Shown here: positions 9,688 through 18,040 of the stretch, piece after piece
How the letters are laid out: the number at the start of each line of letters is the position of its first letter
Position numbering within the stretch: the first letter of the stretch is position 1
DNA from: Desulfonatronum sp. SC1
GTDB lineage: Bacteria; Desulfobacterota; Desulfovibrionia; Desulfovibrionales; Desulfonatronaceae
Assembly: GCF_003046795.1 (NCBI RefSeq)
Contig: NZ_PZKN01000001.1
Coordinates: 232,253 to 296,252 of the forward strand
Direction: 5' to 3'
Length of the DNA: 64,000 nucleotides
Notes under the pieces: generated by a model
What the model was told of the DNA's origin: nothing
The model's input: the letters and a program-made list of their open reading frames with translations, nothing else
Database searches by the model: none
Translations under genes and position numbers: made by a program

Positions 9688-9707
9688 GGGGTCAGGTCTC
9701 GTATTTC
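9688..9707 (+). repeat. RayT-element end repeat, copy 1
   Basis: The sequence GGGGTCAGGTCTCGTATTTC lies just after the lactate dehydrogenase stop. The same motif occurs in inverted orientation at 10042-10059 and again at 10616-10635. Such inverted copies commonly flank REP-associated (Y1/IS200-like) transposase elements in related genomes, so this is taken as the left end of a decayed element. Confidence 0.6.
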
Positions 9708-9858
9708 AATTTTCTTTCTCGTTCCGGCGGGGATCAGCGAGGAGTCTCCCTGGAAGAAGCTCACCGGGCAATGTATCTTGGGGGAGGAACTTTTTCTGGA
9801 AATGTTTTTTCCATTTTTCCAGAGGACATCCGGATTCATTGAAACCCCTCGGGTTCAA

Positions 9859-10055
9859 CGCTTTGCACTGCGACCTCCACTCGAGAAACTTTTTCCAGAA
9901 GGACCGTCAAAGCCGCACAGGAACAAGACCATTGCAACAGACACATTGGGCACGGCTATTCCCAGCAGTCTATTGCCGCGCATCTCGGGCTTCATTATGC
10001 CACCGTCAGCAGGATCATCAAAAAAGAACGAGATAAGTCAAAAAACAAGACCTGA
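9859..10055 (+). pseudogene. C-terminal remnant of a REP-associated tyrosine transposase (RayT), frameshifted
   Basis: In frame 1 the stretch from 9859 reads [15 protein letters not shown], like the segment RP-LE-LF found after the catalytic domain of Y1-type REP-associated transposases. After a frameshift near 9945-9951 the reading moves to frame 3: [20 protein letters not shown] followed by a lysine-rich end and a stop at 10053. That is the helix-turn-helix tail these proteins use to bind their repeats. The catalytic HUH domain is absent from the flanking DNA. The remnant lies between inverted copies of the repeat described at 9688 and 10042. Confidence 0.7.
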
Positions 10056-10059
10056 CCCC
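10042..10059 (-). repeat. RayT-element end repeat, copy 2 (inverted)
   Basis: The plus strand reads AAAACAAGACCTGACCCC, the inverse of the 9688 copy (GGGGTCAGGTCTTGTTTT when read on the minus strand). It overlaps the last codons of the transposase remnant, which is usual for these elements, and probably marks the right end of the decayed element. Confidence 0.6.
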
Positions 10060-10233
10060 GTACTCGCTGGGCGGGAAGTGAATTCTGGGGGTGCGTCGAC
10101 TTTCCGGATTGCAAGGGGACGCGGTCGATGGATGTTGAAAAGACCTGAGAAGCCGGAATCTTGCAGTACCCATTTTGGGCTAAAATGGCGATCCAATGCA
10201 ACATTTCAGCAGATTATCACTAGAGGAAGGGCG

Positions 10234-10485
10234 ATGATGAGAATGCACAACCCACCCCATCCCGGCGAGGTTCTGCGCGAGCTGTGCATAGAATCGCTCG
10301 GTATTTCGGTTACGGATGCCGCACATGCCCTTGGCGTGAGCCGGAAAACGCTTTCCGCGATCCTGAACGGTCGTTCCGGCATCAGCCCGGAAATGGCGCT
10401 TCGTTTGGCCAAGGATCTCAAGGTGCGGAATCTCATGCGGCATAACCAGCGGTTAATGGGTACGCCGCCTTGCTGTGCCCCGTAG
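10234..10485 (+). CDS. Truncated HigA-like antitoxin (XRE-family HTH)
   Basis: An 83-residue product. Residues 6-62 ([20 protein letters not shown], then [19 protein letters not shown] and [14 protein letters not shown]) are a typical HigA/VapI helix-turn-helix antitoxin. Family members continue with a segment near FG-SPESWLN-Q--YDLW. Here the frame instead runs through about 20 unrelated residues ([10 protein letters not shown], then TPPCCAP) to a stop, so the C-terminal end is lost. The ATG at 10234 has AGGA six bases upstream. No higB toxin can be read upstream, where the RayT remnant lies. It may be an orphan DNA-binding fragment or simply decaying. Confidence 0.7.
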   Translation: MMRMHNPPHPGEVLRELCIESLGISVTDAAHALGVSRKTLSAILNGRSGISPEMALRLAKDLKVRNLMRHNQRLMGTPPCCAP

Positions 10486-10615
10486 CCGTTAAGTTAAACA
10501 TTTTTGCTGGTTGATAATTCCGGGGCTGTGCTGTTCAGGCTGTGAGTTTCATGTTTCAACAGTCCGAGAAGCTCAGTGTTCAACAAAGTGAGCAGTATCT
10601 TGAAGGGAATATGCT

Positions 10616-10635
10616 AAAATACAAGACCTGAACCC
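10616..10635 (-). repeat. RayT-element end repeat, copy 3 (inverted)
   Basis: The plus strand reads AAAATACAAGACCTGAACCC, whose complement GGGTTCAGGTCTTGTATTTT matches the 9688 repeat at most positions. It abuts the point where the Fic pseudogene begins in mid-gene, suggesting that an element end truncated that gene. Confidence 0.6.
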
Positions 10636-10636
10636 A

Positions 10637-11153
10637 GTTTTCTTGGAGCTTGTCAGGGGGTATGCCAGTACCTGGAGGCTGCTGCTGCAATATGACGAAG
10701 ACAGCCTGCCGTTGCCTGACGCCTCCCGACCGAGCCGGGGGATTCTGGACATCGACCATGCCAAGTCCGCCATTGAGGGGCTGAAGGCCGACCTCATGGC
10801 CGGAGGCGAGACCTCGGATCTGTTCGGCCGGGAACAAGGCCACGGTCTGGCTGCGATTCTGGGGGCCATCGAACAGACCATGTTCGGCGAGCCCCTGTAC
10901 CCAGCCCCTGTATCTGAGCCGGGAAATCAAGGCCGCCCATCTGCTGTACTTCGTGATCAAGGACCACCCCTTCTCCGACGGCAACAAGGGCATCGGCTCC
11001 TTCCTCTTCCTGCTCTACCTGCACCAGGAAGACATGGCCGCGCGAATCGGCGACGCGGGCCTGACCGCCCTGGCCCTGCTGGTGGCCGAAAGCCTGCTCG
11101 TGAACAAGGATCTGCTGGTTCGTCTGGTCGTCAACCTGCTGATGGAATCCTGA
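10637..11153 (+). pseudogene. Fic-domain protein, N-truncated and frameshifted
   Basis: The first part reads LELVRGYASTWRLLLQYDED and LDIDHAKSAIEGLKADLM, typical of RhuM/Fic-type proteins that AMPylate targets, but the N-terminal third is missing. Near 10897-10912 the frame breaks. The DNA contains the near-tandem run CCCCTGTACCCAGCCCCTGT, and removing 13 bases restores LYLSREIKAAHLLYFVIKD running into HPFSDGNKGIGSFLF. The second part then continues to the stop at 11151. The Fic signature is HPF-(D/E)GN-R; here the final arginine is glycine (DGNKG), so even a repaired gene would lack a residue needed for nucleotide binding. Confidence 0.78.
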
Positions 11154-11158
11154 AAAAC

Positions 11159-12004
11159 ATGCCCCGCGCCAACTCTCGTAATCCTGCATCCGCCCTTCAG
11201 GTCAGGTTCTGGCGGGACCCGGATCTGCCGGGTGTCGAGGTGCGCTTCTCCAGCTACAATGAAGAGGCGTTTCGCAAACACACGCATGACGCCTACTCCG
11301 TCGGACTCATTGAAACGGGCCGCACCACGTTCTTCCTGGAAGGGGACGTGCATTCCGCCTCCGCCGGGCAGATGGCGCTCATCCCTCCGGGAGCTGTGCA
11401 TGCCTGCAATCCTGATTTCGATTCCGAAATGGCCTACCGGATGTTCTACGTGGACGGAAGCTGGCTGACGGAGGCGGCGGAGGAGGTCCTCGGGACCGGA
11501 ACCCCGTTGCCGGTCTTCAGGACTCCGGTCGTGGACGACCCGGAACTGTTCGCGGCTTGGCGCGACCTGCACCTGACCATCACCCGCGGCGCGGACAAGC
11601 TGGAGAAGCAGTCGCGGCTCGTCCAGTGTCTGTCCAGCCTGGTTGCCGGCCATGCCGTGCCCGGGCAGACCAGGGCGCCGGGGAAGGCGGCCGGGGTCGT
11701 GCATGCCATCCATGCCCATCTTGCCGCCCGTTTGGAGGAAAACGTCACACTGGACGATCTTTCCGCGCTCACCGGCCTCAGCCGTTTCCATCTGCTGCGC
11801 ACCTATCAGGAGGAAGTGGGCCTTCCGCCCCATGCCCACCAGAACCAGCTCCGGGTAGACCGGAGCAAGGCGCTGTTGGCGAACGGAATGTCCATCAGCC
11901 GCGTGGCGGCCGAGACCGGGTTCGTGGACCAGAGTCACTTCACCCGCGTCTTCAAGCAGTTTACCGGGGCCACGCCGCGACAGTATCAGTCCGTCGGCCG
12001 CTGA
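11159..12004 (+). CDS. AraC-family transcriptional regulator
   Basis: A 281-residue regulator. Residues 20-110 form a cupin-like ligand-sensing domain (KHTHDAYSVGLIETG, GQMALIPPGAVHACNP). Residues about 180-278 carry the paired helix-turn-helix DNA-binding domain (TLDDLSALTGLSRFHLLRTY and ISRVAAETGFVDQSHFTRVF, ending in TGATPRQYQ). The ATG at 11159 follows the stop of the Fic pseudogene by five bases, and the frame is simply continuous with part of that pseudogene. It lies directly upstream of the proline dehydrogenase gene in the same direction, so it may control that gene; this is inference. The inducer is unknown. Confidence 0.88.
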   Translation: MPRANSRNPASALQVRFWRDPDLPGVEVRFSSYNEEAFRKHTHDAYSVGLIETGRTTFFLEGDVHSASAGQMALIPPGAVHACNPDFDSEMAYRMFYVDGSWLTEAAEEVLGTGTPLPVFRTPVVDDPELFAAWRDLHLTITRGADKLEKQSRLVQCLSSLVAGHAVPGQTRAPGKAAGVVHAIHAHLAARLEENVTLDDLSALTGLSRFHLLRTYQEEVGLPPHAHQNQLRVDRSKALLANGMSISRVAAETGFVDQSHFTRVFKQFTGATPRQYQSVGR

Positions 12005-12078
12005 TCCGATCACCGCAATTCCGTACCAGACAGGCGAACCCCGCACAGGGTAGTCTCTGATCAACAAAGGAGGACGGA

Positions 12079-13020
12079 ATGCAACTGTGGCAGCAGGCGA
12101 TGATCGGATTGGCCCGTAGCAAGCGGGTGACGAGGGCAATGCAGGGGTCAACGGTGATGGGGGCCTTTTCCCAGCGGTTCGTGGGGGGAGAGGACGGGAA
12201 GGCCGCGATTGCCCGCGGCGGGAACCTGCGGGAATCCGGGATCAGCGCGTCCCTGTTCTACCTGGGAGAGTACGTGGAAGAACCAACGCTGGTGGACCGG
12301 AACGTCGCGGAACTGGAGGGCGTGGTTCCGGGTCTGGCCGAAGCGGGTCTGGACGTCCACGTTTCCGTGGACCCCACCCAGGCAGGCTCGATGATCTCCT
12401 GGGACCTCTGCCGGGAGAGGGTGACCGGCCTTGCCCGGACGGTTGCCGCGCAGACAGGCGGGCGGCTTCGGGCGGTCATGCTGGACATGGAGGATTCCTC
12501 GGTCACGGACCGCACCCTTGAACTCCACTCCGCCCTCCGGGACCAGTCGCTCCCCGCCGCGGTAACTGTCCAGTCCTACCTGCACCGGACCGAGGACGAC
12601 CTCGATGATCTCGTCCGGTGCGGGGCCATGGTCCGGCTGGTCAAAGGCGCCTTTGCCGAACCGGCCGACAGGGCGTTCACCTCCAGGAAAGAGCGAGACC
12701 GGTCGTACCGTCGCTGCATTGAATCGCTGTTCAGTCGGCGCGCCAGGGAAGCGGGCGCGTACCCGGTCCTTGGAACGCACGACCACGCCATGATCGCGTT
12801 CGCCTCGGAGGTAGCCGCCCGCAACAAATGGCCCAGGGACAAGTGGGAGGTTGAGATGCTCTACGGCGTCAGACCCGACTACCAGTGGCAACTGGTGGAA
12901 CAGGGGTACTCCCTGCGACTGTATGTGCCCTTCGGTCGCGACTGGTGGCCCTACTCCATCCGTCGCGTCGGAGAAAACCCCCGCAATCTGTGGTTCGTCC
13001 TGCGCTCCCTTTTCCACTGA
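12079..13020 (+). CDS. Proline dehydrogenase (monofunctional)
   Basis: A 313-residue FAD enzyme that oxidises proline to pyrroline-5-carboxylate and passes electrons to the respiratory chain. The barrel motifs are visible: VMLDMEDSSVTDRTLELHSA, VRLVKGAFAEPADRAF, HDHAMIAF, and EMLYGVRPDYQ. The C-terminal substrate-binding segment is YVPFGRDWWPYSIRRVGENP, with the arginine pair at about residues 295-296 that holds the proline carboxylate. Its size matches the one-domain Bacillus FadM/PutB type, not the PutA fusion. AGGAGG lies just upstream of the ATG. No pyrroline-5-carboxylate dehydrogenase is present in the window. Confidence 0.92.
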   Translation: MQLWQQAMIGLARSKRVTRAMQGSTVMGAFSQRFVGGEDGKAAIARGGNLRESGISASLFYLGEYVEEPTLVDRNVAELEGVVPGLAEAGLDVHVSVDPTQAGSMISWDLCRERVTGLARTVAAQTGGRLRAVMLDMEDSSVTDRTLELHSALRDQSLPAAVTVQSYLHRTEDDLDDLVRCGAMVRLVKGAFAEPADRAFTSRKERDRSYRRCIESLFSRRAREAGAYPVLGTHDHAMIAFASEVAARNKWPRDKWEVEMLYGVRPDYQWQLVEQGYSLRLYVPFGRDWWPYSIRRVGENPRNLWFVLRSLFH

Positions 13021-13113
13021 TGAGGCCCCGGGGTAGGGAGCTTTTGCCGTCGATGAGATTATGGGAAGGTATTTTCGATGAGTTGTATAATTGCAGGCGG
13101 TTAAATTGATTGT

Positions 13114-13260
13114 TCAAGGCTTCCTCTGGGGAGGGCTTTCGTGGAGCAGGCCGCGCAGCACGTTCAGGTTGCGGATGTCGTCTTTGAGGTCTTTTTCCTT
13201 GGGCGTTTCCAGGATCATGGACAGGTGGGCCAGGGGGGCGATTGCTTCTCTTGGCCGGAA
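13114..13260 (-). pseudogene. C-terminal remnant of endonuclease IV (nfo)
   Basis: On the minus strand this gap translates to REAIAPLAHLSMILETPKEK then DLKDDIRNLNVLRGLL and a stop at 13114-13116. The block PMILETPK-KDL-EDI-NL--LR is the characteristic C-terminus of the AP endonuclease Nfo. No start codon or N-terminal domain can be followed beyond about 13260, so only about 45 codons remain. The rest of the 352-base gap (13021-13372) shows no gene. Confidence 0.55.
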
Positions 13261-13372
13261 AAACTATGACGGGCCACTGACGCGCCGCATGACGCTTAAT
13301 GACTCTCGTGGCGTGCCCGTGAGGCTTGACAGACTGCACCGCACCCCTCAGCCCCTCAACCCGCGAGCGACA

Positions 13373-13633
13373 ATGAAGGATTTCGATCAATTCCGGAAAC
13401 TGCTGGACGAGCAGTGCCAGTGGCCCTCGGTGTACACCTTCAAATTCATCGTGCCCAAGGCCCGGGCGGAGGAACTGCTGGCTGTTTTCAGGTCCTGCCC
13501 GGAAGTCTCGGTGCGGGAATCGAGCCAGGGAAAGTATCTGAGCGTCACGGCGAACATGCTCATGTCCTCCAGCGACGGGGTCGTGGCGGTGTATGAGGCC
13601 GTGGCGGGGATTGAGGGCATCATCGCGCTGTAA
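13373..13633 (+). CDS. DUF493 (YbeD-like) family small protein
   Basis: An 86-residue protein with the fold pattern of the YbeD/DUF493 family, small alpha/beta ACT-like proteins of unresolved regulatory role. Recognisable features are WPSVYTFKFIVPKAR near the N-terminus, then RESSQGKYLSVTANMLMSSS and a C-terminal VYEAVAGIEGIIAL, where members usually end in a similar KVMVL-type strand. The ATG at 13373 has no strong Shine-Dalgarno site (GCGAGCGACA precedes it). It stands 31 bases before pyrK and may be in the same transcript. Confidence 0.8.
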   Translation: MKDFDQFRKLLDEQCQWPSVYTFKFIVPKARAEELLAVFRSCPEVSVRESSQGKYLSVTANMLMSSSDGVVAVYEAVAGIEGIIAL

Positions 13634-13664
13634 CTCCAAACGACCACACATTGAATTTTTGATT

Positions 13665-14537
13665 ATGCCTGAAGACACACTCTTGGCGGCTCCCGCCGCC
13701 TCTTCCCCGGTTTGCCGCGAGCTCACGGTTTCGGAACTGCGCCGGACCGGTTCGGAATCCGGCCTTGCATCGCCTTCGGGCGCTGGTCCGGATCATTCGC
13801 ACTGGTTGCTGGATCTCGAATTGTCGGAGGGTTTCCCCGGCGAGGATGGATGGACGCCCGGACAGTTCGTGATGCTACGGCCGGTTTCCTGGGCCTTCGA
13901 ACCCTTGTGGGCCAGGCCCTTTTCCATCTGTATGCTGGAGCGGGGCGTATTGCGCATTTTTTTCCAGGTGGTCGGCCGGGGGACCAGGGCCATGAGCGCC
14001 TTGCGCCGCGGGGACCGGGTCGTTGTCTGGGGGCCGCTGGGCCGGGGGTTCGTCGTGGAGCCGGAGACGTCCACGCTGCTGTTGGCCGGAGGCATTGGGC
14101 TGGCGCCGTTCATCGGTTACGCCCGGCGTCATCCCCGGCCCGACAAGGCGCGGCTTTTTTTCGGCCATCGCCCGGAAATCGCCGAATACCCTCTGGATCT
14201 GCTGCCGGAAGCCGTGGTCGTGGAAGCCTCCCGCCAGACCTGCGCCGAGGAATTGGCCTGCTTCGTGGGCGATCTGGAGCGCCGAATCGCGGAATACGCC
14301 GCCAGGCAGGGGCTGATTCTGGCCTGCGGGCCGCATCCGTTTCTGCAAGCCGTCCAGTCCCTGGCCCTGAAACACCGGGCCAGGACGCAGCTTTCCCTGG
14401 AGAACCGCATGGCCTGCGGGGTGGGGGCGTGCCTGGGGTGCGTGACCGAGACGACGAATCAGGGCTTGCCGGTGAAGGTCTGCACCCAGGGGCCGGTGTT
14501 CTGGGCCCAGGACGTGAATCTTGGAGGGGCGGCATGA
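13665..14537 (+). CDS. pyrK: Dihydroorotate dehydrogenase electron-transfer subunit
   Basis: A 290-residue iron-sulfur flavoprotein that passes electrons from dihydroorotate oxidation by PyrD to NAD in pyrimidine synthesis. The FAD-binding region includes WTPGQFVMLRP and RPFSICMLE; the nucleotide-binding region includes LLLAGGIGLAPFIGYAR; ACGPHPFL follows. The [2Fe-2S] cluster cysteines are in MACGVGACLGCVTET with a fourth in VKVCTQGPVF near the C-terminus. The N-terminal 40 residues before the barrel are somewhat extended. Its stop overlaps the pyrD start (ATGA), so the two subunits are translationally coupled. Confidence 0.93.
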   Translation: MPEDTLLAAPAASSPVCRELTVSELRRTGSESGLASPSGAGPDHSHWLLDLELSEGFPGEDGWTPGQFVMLRPVSWAFEPLWARPFSICMLERGVLRIFFQVVGRGTRAMSALRRGDRVVVWGPLGRGFVVEPETSTLLLAGGIGLAPFIGYARRHPRPDKARLFFGHRPEIAEYPLDLLPEAVVVEASRQTCAEELACFVGDLERRIAEYAARQGLILACGPHPFLQAVQSLALKHRARTQLSLENRMACGVGACLGCVTETTNQGLPVKVCTQGPVFWAQDVNLGGAA

Positions 14538-15445
14538 ATCTCGCGGTGGAATTGGCCGGGCTGTGGTTGAAGAATCCGGTGCTGACCGCGTCCGGAACCT
14601 TTGGGTACGGCGTGGAGTTCGCGCCCTACGGCGACCTGACCGAACTCGGCGGGATCGTGGTCAAGGGCCTTTCCTGGGAACCCCGGGCGGGCAATCCCAT
14701 GCCTCGGATTGCTGAAACGCCCTGCGGCATGCTCAACGCCATCGGCTTGCAGAATATCGGGGCGCGCCGTTTCGTCGAGGAAAAGCTCCCGTTGCTGCCC
14801 TGGGCCGAGGTGCCGGTCATCGCCAACCTGTACGCCTGCGACGTCGAGGACTTTGCCCGGCTGGCGGAATACCTGGCCGGGCAGGAGGGCGTCGCGGCCC
14901 TGGAGGTGAACATTTCCTGCCCCAACGTCCAGGCCGGGGGAGTGCTCTTTGGCCAGGACCCGGCCCAGGCGGCCCGGGTGACCCGGGCTGTCAAGGACCG
15001 GGCCGGGACCAAGCCGGTGATCGTCAAGCTCTCTCCCAACGTCACGGACATCACTGCCGTTGCCAAGGCCGCGGCGGACGGGGGGGCGGACATTCTGGCC
15101 CTGATCAACACCCTGTCCGGCATGGCCGTGGACGTGCGCACCCGCAAGCCCCGGCTGGCCAACGTCATCGGCGGCCTGTCCGGACCGGCGATCAAGCCCG
15201 TGGGGCTGCGCTGCGTGCTTCAGGTCAGCCGGGCCGTGGACCTGCCGATCATCGGGCTGGGGGGCATCGCCTCGGCCGAGGACGTGCTGGAGTACATCCT
15301 GGTGGGAGCGTGGGCCGTACAGGTCGGCACGGCCAATTTTCTGCGTCCGGACACGGCGTTCCGCATCACGGCCGACCTGCCGCAACTGCTGGACGAGCTG
15401 GGCGTGAGTTCGTGGGAGGAGTTTCGGGGCGCTTTGCGGGGGTGA
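14534..15445 (+). CDS. pyrD: Dihydroorotate dehydrogenase, class 1B catalytic subunit
   Basis: A 303-residue FMN-binding TIM barrel that converts dihydroorotate to orotate. Typical motifs are LTASGTFGYG at the N-terminus, VVKGLSWEPRAGNP (FMN/substrate lysine), CGMLNAIGLQNIG, LEVNISCPNVQAGG (with the catalytic cysteine of class 1 enzymes), VIVKLSPNV and GLGGIASAEDVLEYILVGA for the FMN phosphate. The partner PyrK immediately upstream identifies it as the NAD-linked 1B form. The gene ends 21 bases before a convergent minus-strand gene, with no obvious terminator between them. Confidence 0.95.
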   Translation: MNLAVELAGLWLKNPVLTASGTFGYGVEFAPYGDLTELGGIVVKGLSWEPRAGNPMPRIAETPCGMLNAIGLQNIGARRFVEEKLPLLPWAEVPVIANLYACDVEDFARLAEYLAGQEGVAALEVNISCPNVQAGGVLFGQDPAQAARVTRAVKDRAGTKPVIVKLSPNVTDITAVAKAAADGGADILALINTLSGMAVDVRTRKPRLANVIGGLSGPAIKPVGLRCVLQVSRAVDLPIIGLGGIASAEDVLEYILVGAWAVQVGTANFLRPDTAFRITADLPQLLDELGVSSWEEFRGALRG

Positions 15446-15466
15446 GGTGGTCCGAGGGTTCGGTAA

Positions 15467-18040
15467 TCATTGCTCGAATGAGTAGTTGCCCTTGAAGAAC
15501 TGCTCCACGTACCAGGGAATCTGGGCCTCGTCGGAGAGGACCATGTCCAGGAGACGGACCGAGCCCAGGAGTCGGCCGAGAAAATCCAGTTTTTCCTCCA
15601 TCCGGGGATAATCGTATTTCTTGATTTCCCCGCGCACCATGTCCCCCGTGTGTTCGACCCGCAGTCCCAGGCGCTTGAGAATGGCCGCGATCATCATCGC
15701 GCGCTTGGTTCGTCGCGACACGTCCGCGGCCCCGCCCTTGAACGAGAAGATGATGTAATTGTCGTTGACCTGTTGGCCGCAGTAGGTGTCGATGGTCACG
15801 AAATGGTAGCCCAGCCGGGCGTTGTAGTGCAGGTAGTCGTCGGAAATAATGGCGTAGTTCGGTCCTCCCCTGGGACTTCCGTGGTCCGGGTCGTTGAGGA
15901 TCTTTTCGGCGATGAGCGCCGCGAAACCGGACAACCGGACTCCCGCCGGTCCCACCCAATGCACGCCGGGATGCTCCATGCCCCGGAGCAGAGCCAGGAA
16001 CGGACGGGAGGCGATCTGTTCCCGATCCACGGCCCCTTCCTCCGGGGGCGTCTTGAATCCTCCGCCGAGGTCCAGGATGTAGGTGTTCAGGGGCAAGGGC
16101 GTCTTCAACTTGACCGCGTGGTGAACGTCTTCCTGGATGTCGTCGTCGATGCGAAACATTTCCACCATGGCTTTTTCATGGGCGAAGCGGACCACGTCGT
16201 GCAAGGTCAGGCAGCCGTCGGGGCGGAAGTCGTCGCGCTTGGGATCGATCAGGTTCAAGGGGACGACTTTTTTCAACGTGTCCTTGACCAGCCGGAACAA
16301 CGGACTGCCCTTCATCAGATTGGTTCGCGGCCTGGCCTGGATCAGGGCCATCACCCGTCCGGCGTAGACGGTCCGGCGGGAGGCGTCCAAGGTGATTTCC
16401 TCGCCGTGGGGAATGACGCTGGTGGCGTTGTCCGTGCCCACCAGGGTCGGAACGCCGAACTCCCGGGCCACTGAGGCCATGTGCCCGGTGACGCTGCCCA
16501 CGTCGGTGATGATTCCCCGGATCTTGCCCATCAGCGGCACGTACAGGGTCGAGGTCTGAGGGGCGATCAGAATCGCTCCTTCGGGCACGGCGGTCAGGTT
16601 GTGCTCGGTCTTCAGAACGAAGGCCGGACCGCCGGCCGTGCCGGCAGCGGCCGTGGTGCCGCCGCACAACAGGACGTCATGCCCTTCCAGGGCCGTGGCC
16701 TCCGCCTCGGCGCAGGCTCGAGGGTCCTGCTCCGGCAGCGTCAGGTTCAAGGGCCGGGCCTGCAGAATGAAGAGCTTGCCAGCCTGGTCCATGGCCCATT
16801 CAATGTCCAAAGGGCGTTTATAGTGCCTTTCCAGCATTCGTCCGTATTCGGTTAAAGCGTGGACCTCGTCGCCGCTCAGGCAGGGTTGGTCCCGCAGATG
16901 CTCTTCCACAGGGACGTCGTGGATCCCGCCTTCGGGGTTCATGGCGATTCGCCTAGCCTTGCGCGCTCCGACGTATTCCGGCTCGCTTTTCTCGGAATGC
17001 ACCCGCCACAAATCCGTGGGCATGGAGCCGTCCACCACGCTCACGCCCAGGCCCCAGGCCGCGCTGATGATCAGGTTATGGCTTTCCGGCTCGTTGGGGT
17101 CCTGGGTGTACATCACCCCGCTGACCCGGGCGTCGACCATGTTCAGGCAAAGCACGCACATGACCATGTCCTGGTCCCGGTAGCCCACGCTGCGGCGGTA
17201 AAAGACCGCGCGAGGATTGTACATGCTGGCCACGACTTCCTTGTAGGCGTCGAGGATGGTGTCCTGGGTGACGTTGAGGACCGTGGAGTGCTGACCGGCG
17301 AAGGAGGATTCCGAATCCTCGCCCGTGGCGCTGCTGCGGACGGCGAGCCGGGTTTGCGGCCCGAACTCGCGAAACAGCTCCTTGGCCTCGTAGAAGATGC
17401 GGCATTCCAGGTCTTCGGGCAGCGGGGCGGCCATGATCAGTTGCTGCACGGCGGTGCAGGCCTTGGTGAGTTGCGTGGTGTCCTGGATGTCCACGCCTTT
17501 CAGTTCGCCGCGGATGGCCTCGTACAGCCCCGCGGAGCGGAAAAAATCGTGACAGGCGTAGGCCGAGACCGCGAACCCCTTGGGCGTGGGCAGGCCGACG
17601 CGGTTGGACACTTCGCCCAGGTTGGCCGCCTTGCCGCCGACCTGGCCCATATTTTCATGGCTGAGTCGAACCAGAGGGAGCACGAGACAGGTTTTTTCCA
17701 GCTTGCGTTGCCTGGTCAATCCTCGCAGAACCTGGATGCCGATCCGTTCAGCCGCGCCGAACAGCTCCGAATACTTGCCGCCGGAAAGCGCGTTCAGGTC
17801 CTCGGACAGTTCGTAGACCACGCCCACCAACTCCTCGCACTGGCAGAGAACCTCGTCGAAGGTGAAGGGCTGGGAGTCGTAGAGTAGATTTTCCAAGGCG
17901 TTGATCAACTGCAAGGCCTTATTGTTGTGGCTGAGCAGTTTCTTGAAAAACAGGTATTTGCGTTGGAAAGCCAATTCTTCCGGTGCGATGCGCATGGTGA
18001 TTTTGCTTTTGGCGATCAACTGGTCAAGCAAGGAAAACAT
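15467..18040 (-). CDS. PEP/pyruvate-binding domain protein (PEP synthase-like, atypical C-terminus)
   Basis: An 857-residue protein. After a helical N-terminal extension (1-120) comes a pyruvate-phosphate dikinase type ATP-grasp domain: GQVGGKAANLGEVSNRVGLP, then RSSATGEDSESSFAGQHST, ending near 440 with IEWAMDQAGKLFILQARPLN. The phosphohistidine swivel domain follows at about 500-560 (IITDVGSVTGHMASVAREFG, with histidine as the likely phosphoryl carrier). The last 270 residues do not show the PEP-binding TIM barrel of PpsA or PpdK; they contain DLGGGFKTPPEEGAVDREQ, SDDYLHYNARLGYHFVTIDT and a C-terminal helical tail. The start at 18040 was preferred over an upstream start that adds unrelated residues. 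Its substrate is therefore uncertain. Confidence 0.85.
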   Translation of the reverse strand: MFSLLDQLIAKSKITMRIAPEELAFQRKYLFFKKLLSHNNKALQLINALENLLYDSQPFTFDEVLCQCEELVGVVYELSEDLNALSGGKYSELFGAAERIGIQVLRGLTRQRKLEKTCLVLPLVRLSHENMGQVGGKAANLGEVSNRVGLPTPKGFAVSAYACHDFFRSAGLYEAIRGELKGVDIQDTTQLTKACTAVQQLIMAAPLPEDLECRIFYEAKELFREFGPQTRLAVRSSATGEDSESSFAGQHSTVLNVTQDTILDAYKEVVASMYNPRAVFYRRSVGYRDQDMVMCVLCLNMVDARVSGVMYTQDPNEPESHNLIISAAWGLGVSVVDGSMPTDLWRVHSEKSEPEYVGARKARRIAMNPEGGIHDVPVEEHLRDQPCLSGDEVHALTEYGRMLERHYKRPLDIEWAMDQAGKLFILQARPLNLTLPEQDPRACAEAEATALEGHDVLLCGGTTAAAGTAGGPAFVLKTEHNLTAVPEGAILIAPQTSTLYVPLMGKIRGIITDVGSVTGHMASVAREFGVPTLVGTDNATSVIPHGEEITLDASRRTVYAGRVMALIQARPRTNLMKGSPLFRLVKDTLKKVVPLNLIDPKRDDFRPDGCLTLHDVVRFAHEKAMVEMFRIDDDIQEDVHHAVKLKTPLPLNTYILDLGGGFKTPPEEGAVDREQIASRPFLALLRGMEHPGVHWVGPAGVRLSGFAALIAEKILNDPDHGSPRGGPNYAIISDDYLHYNARLGYHFVTIDTYCGQQVNDNYIIFSFKGGAADVSRRTKRAMMIAAILKRLGLRVEHTGDMVRGEIKKYDYPRMEEKLDFLGRLLGSVRLLDMVLSDEAQIPWYVEQFFKGNYSFEQ

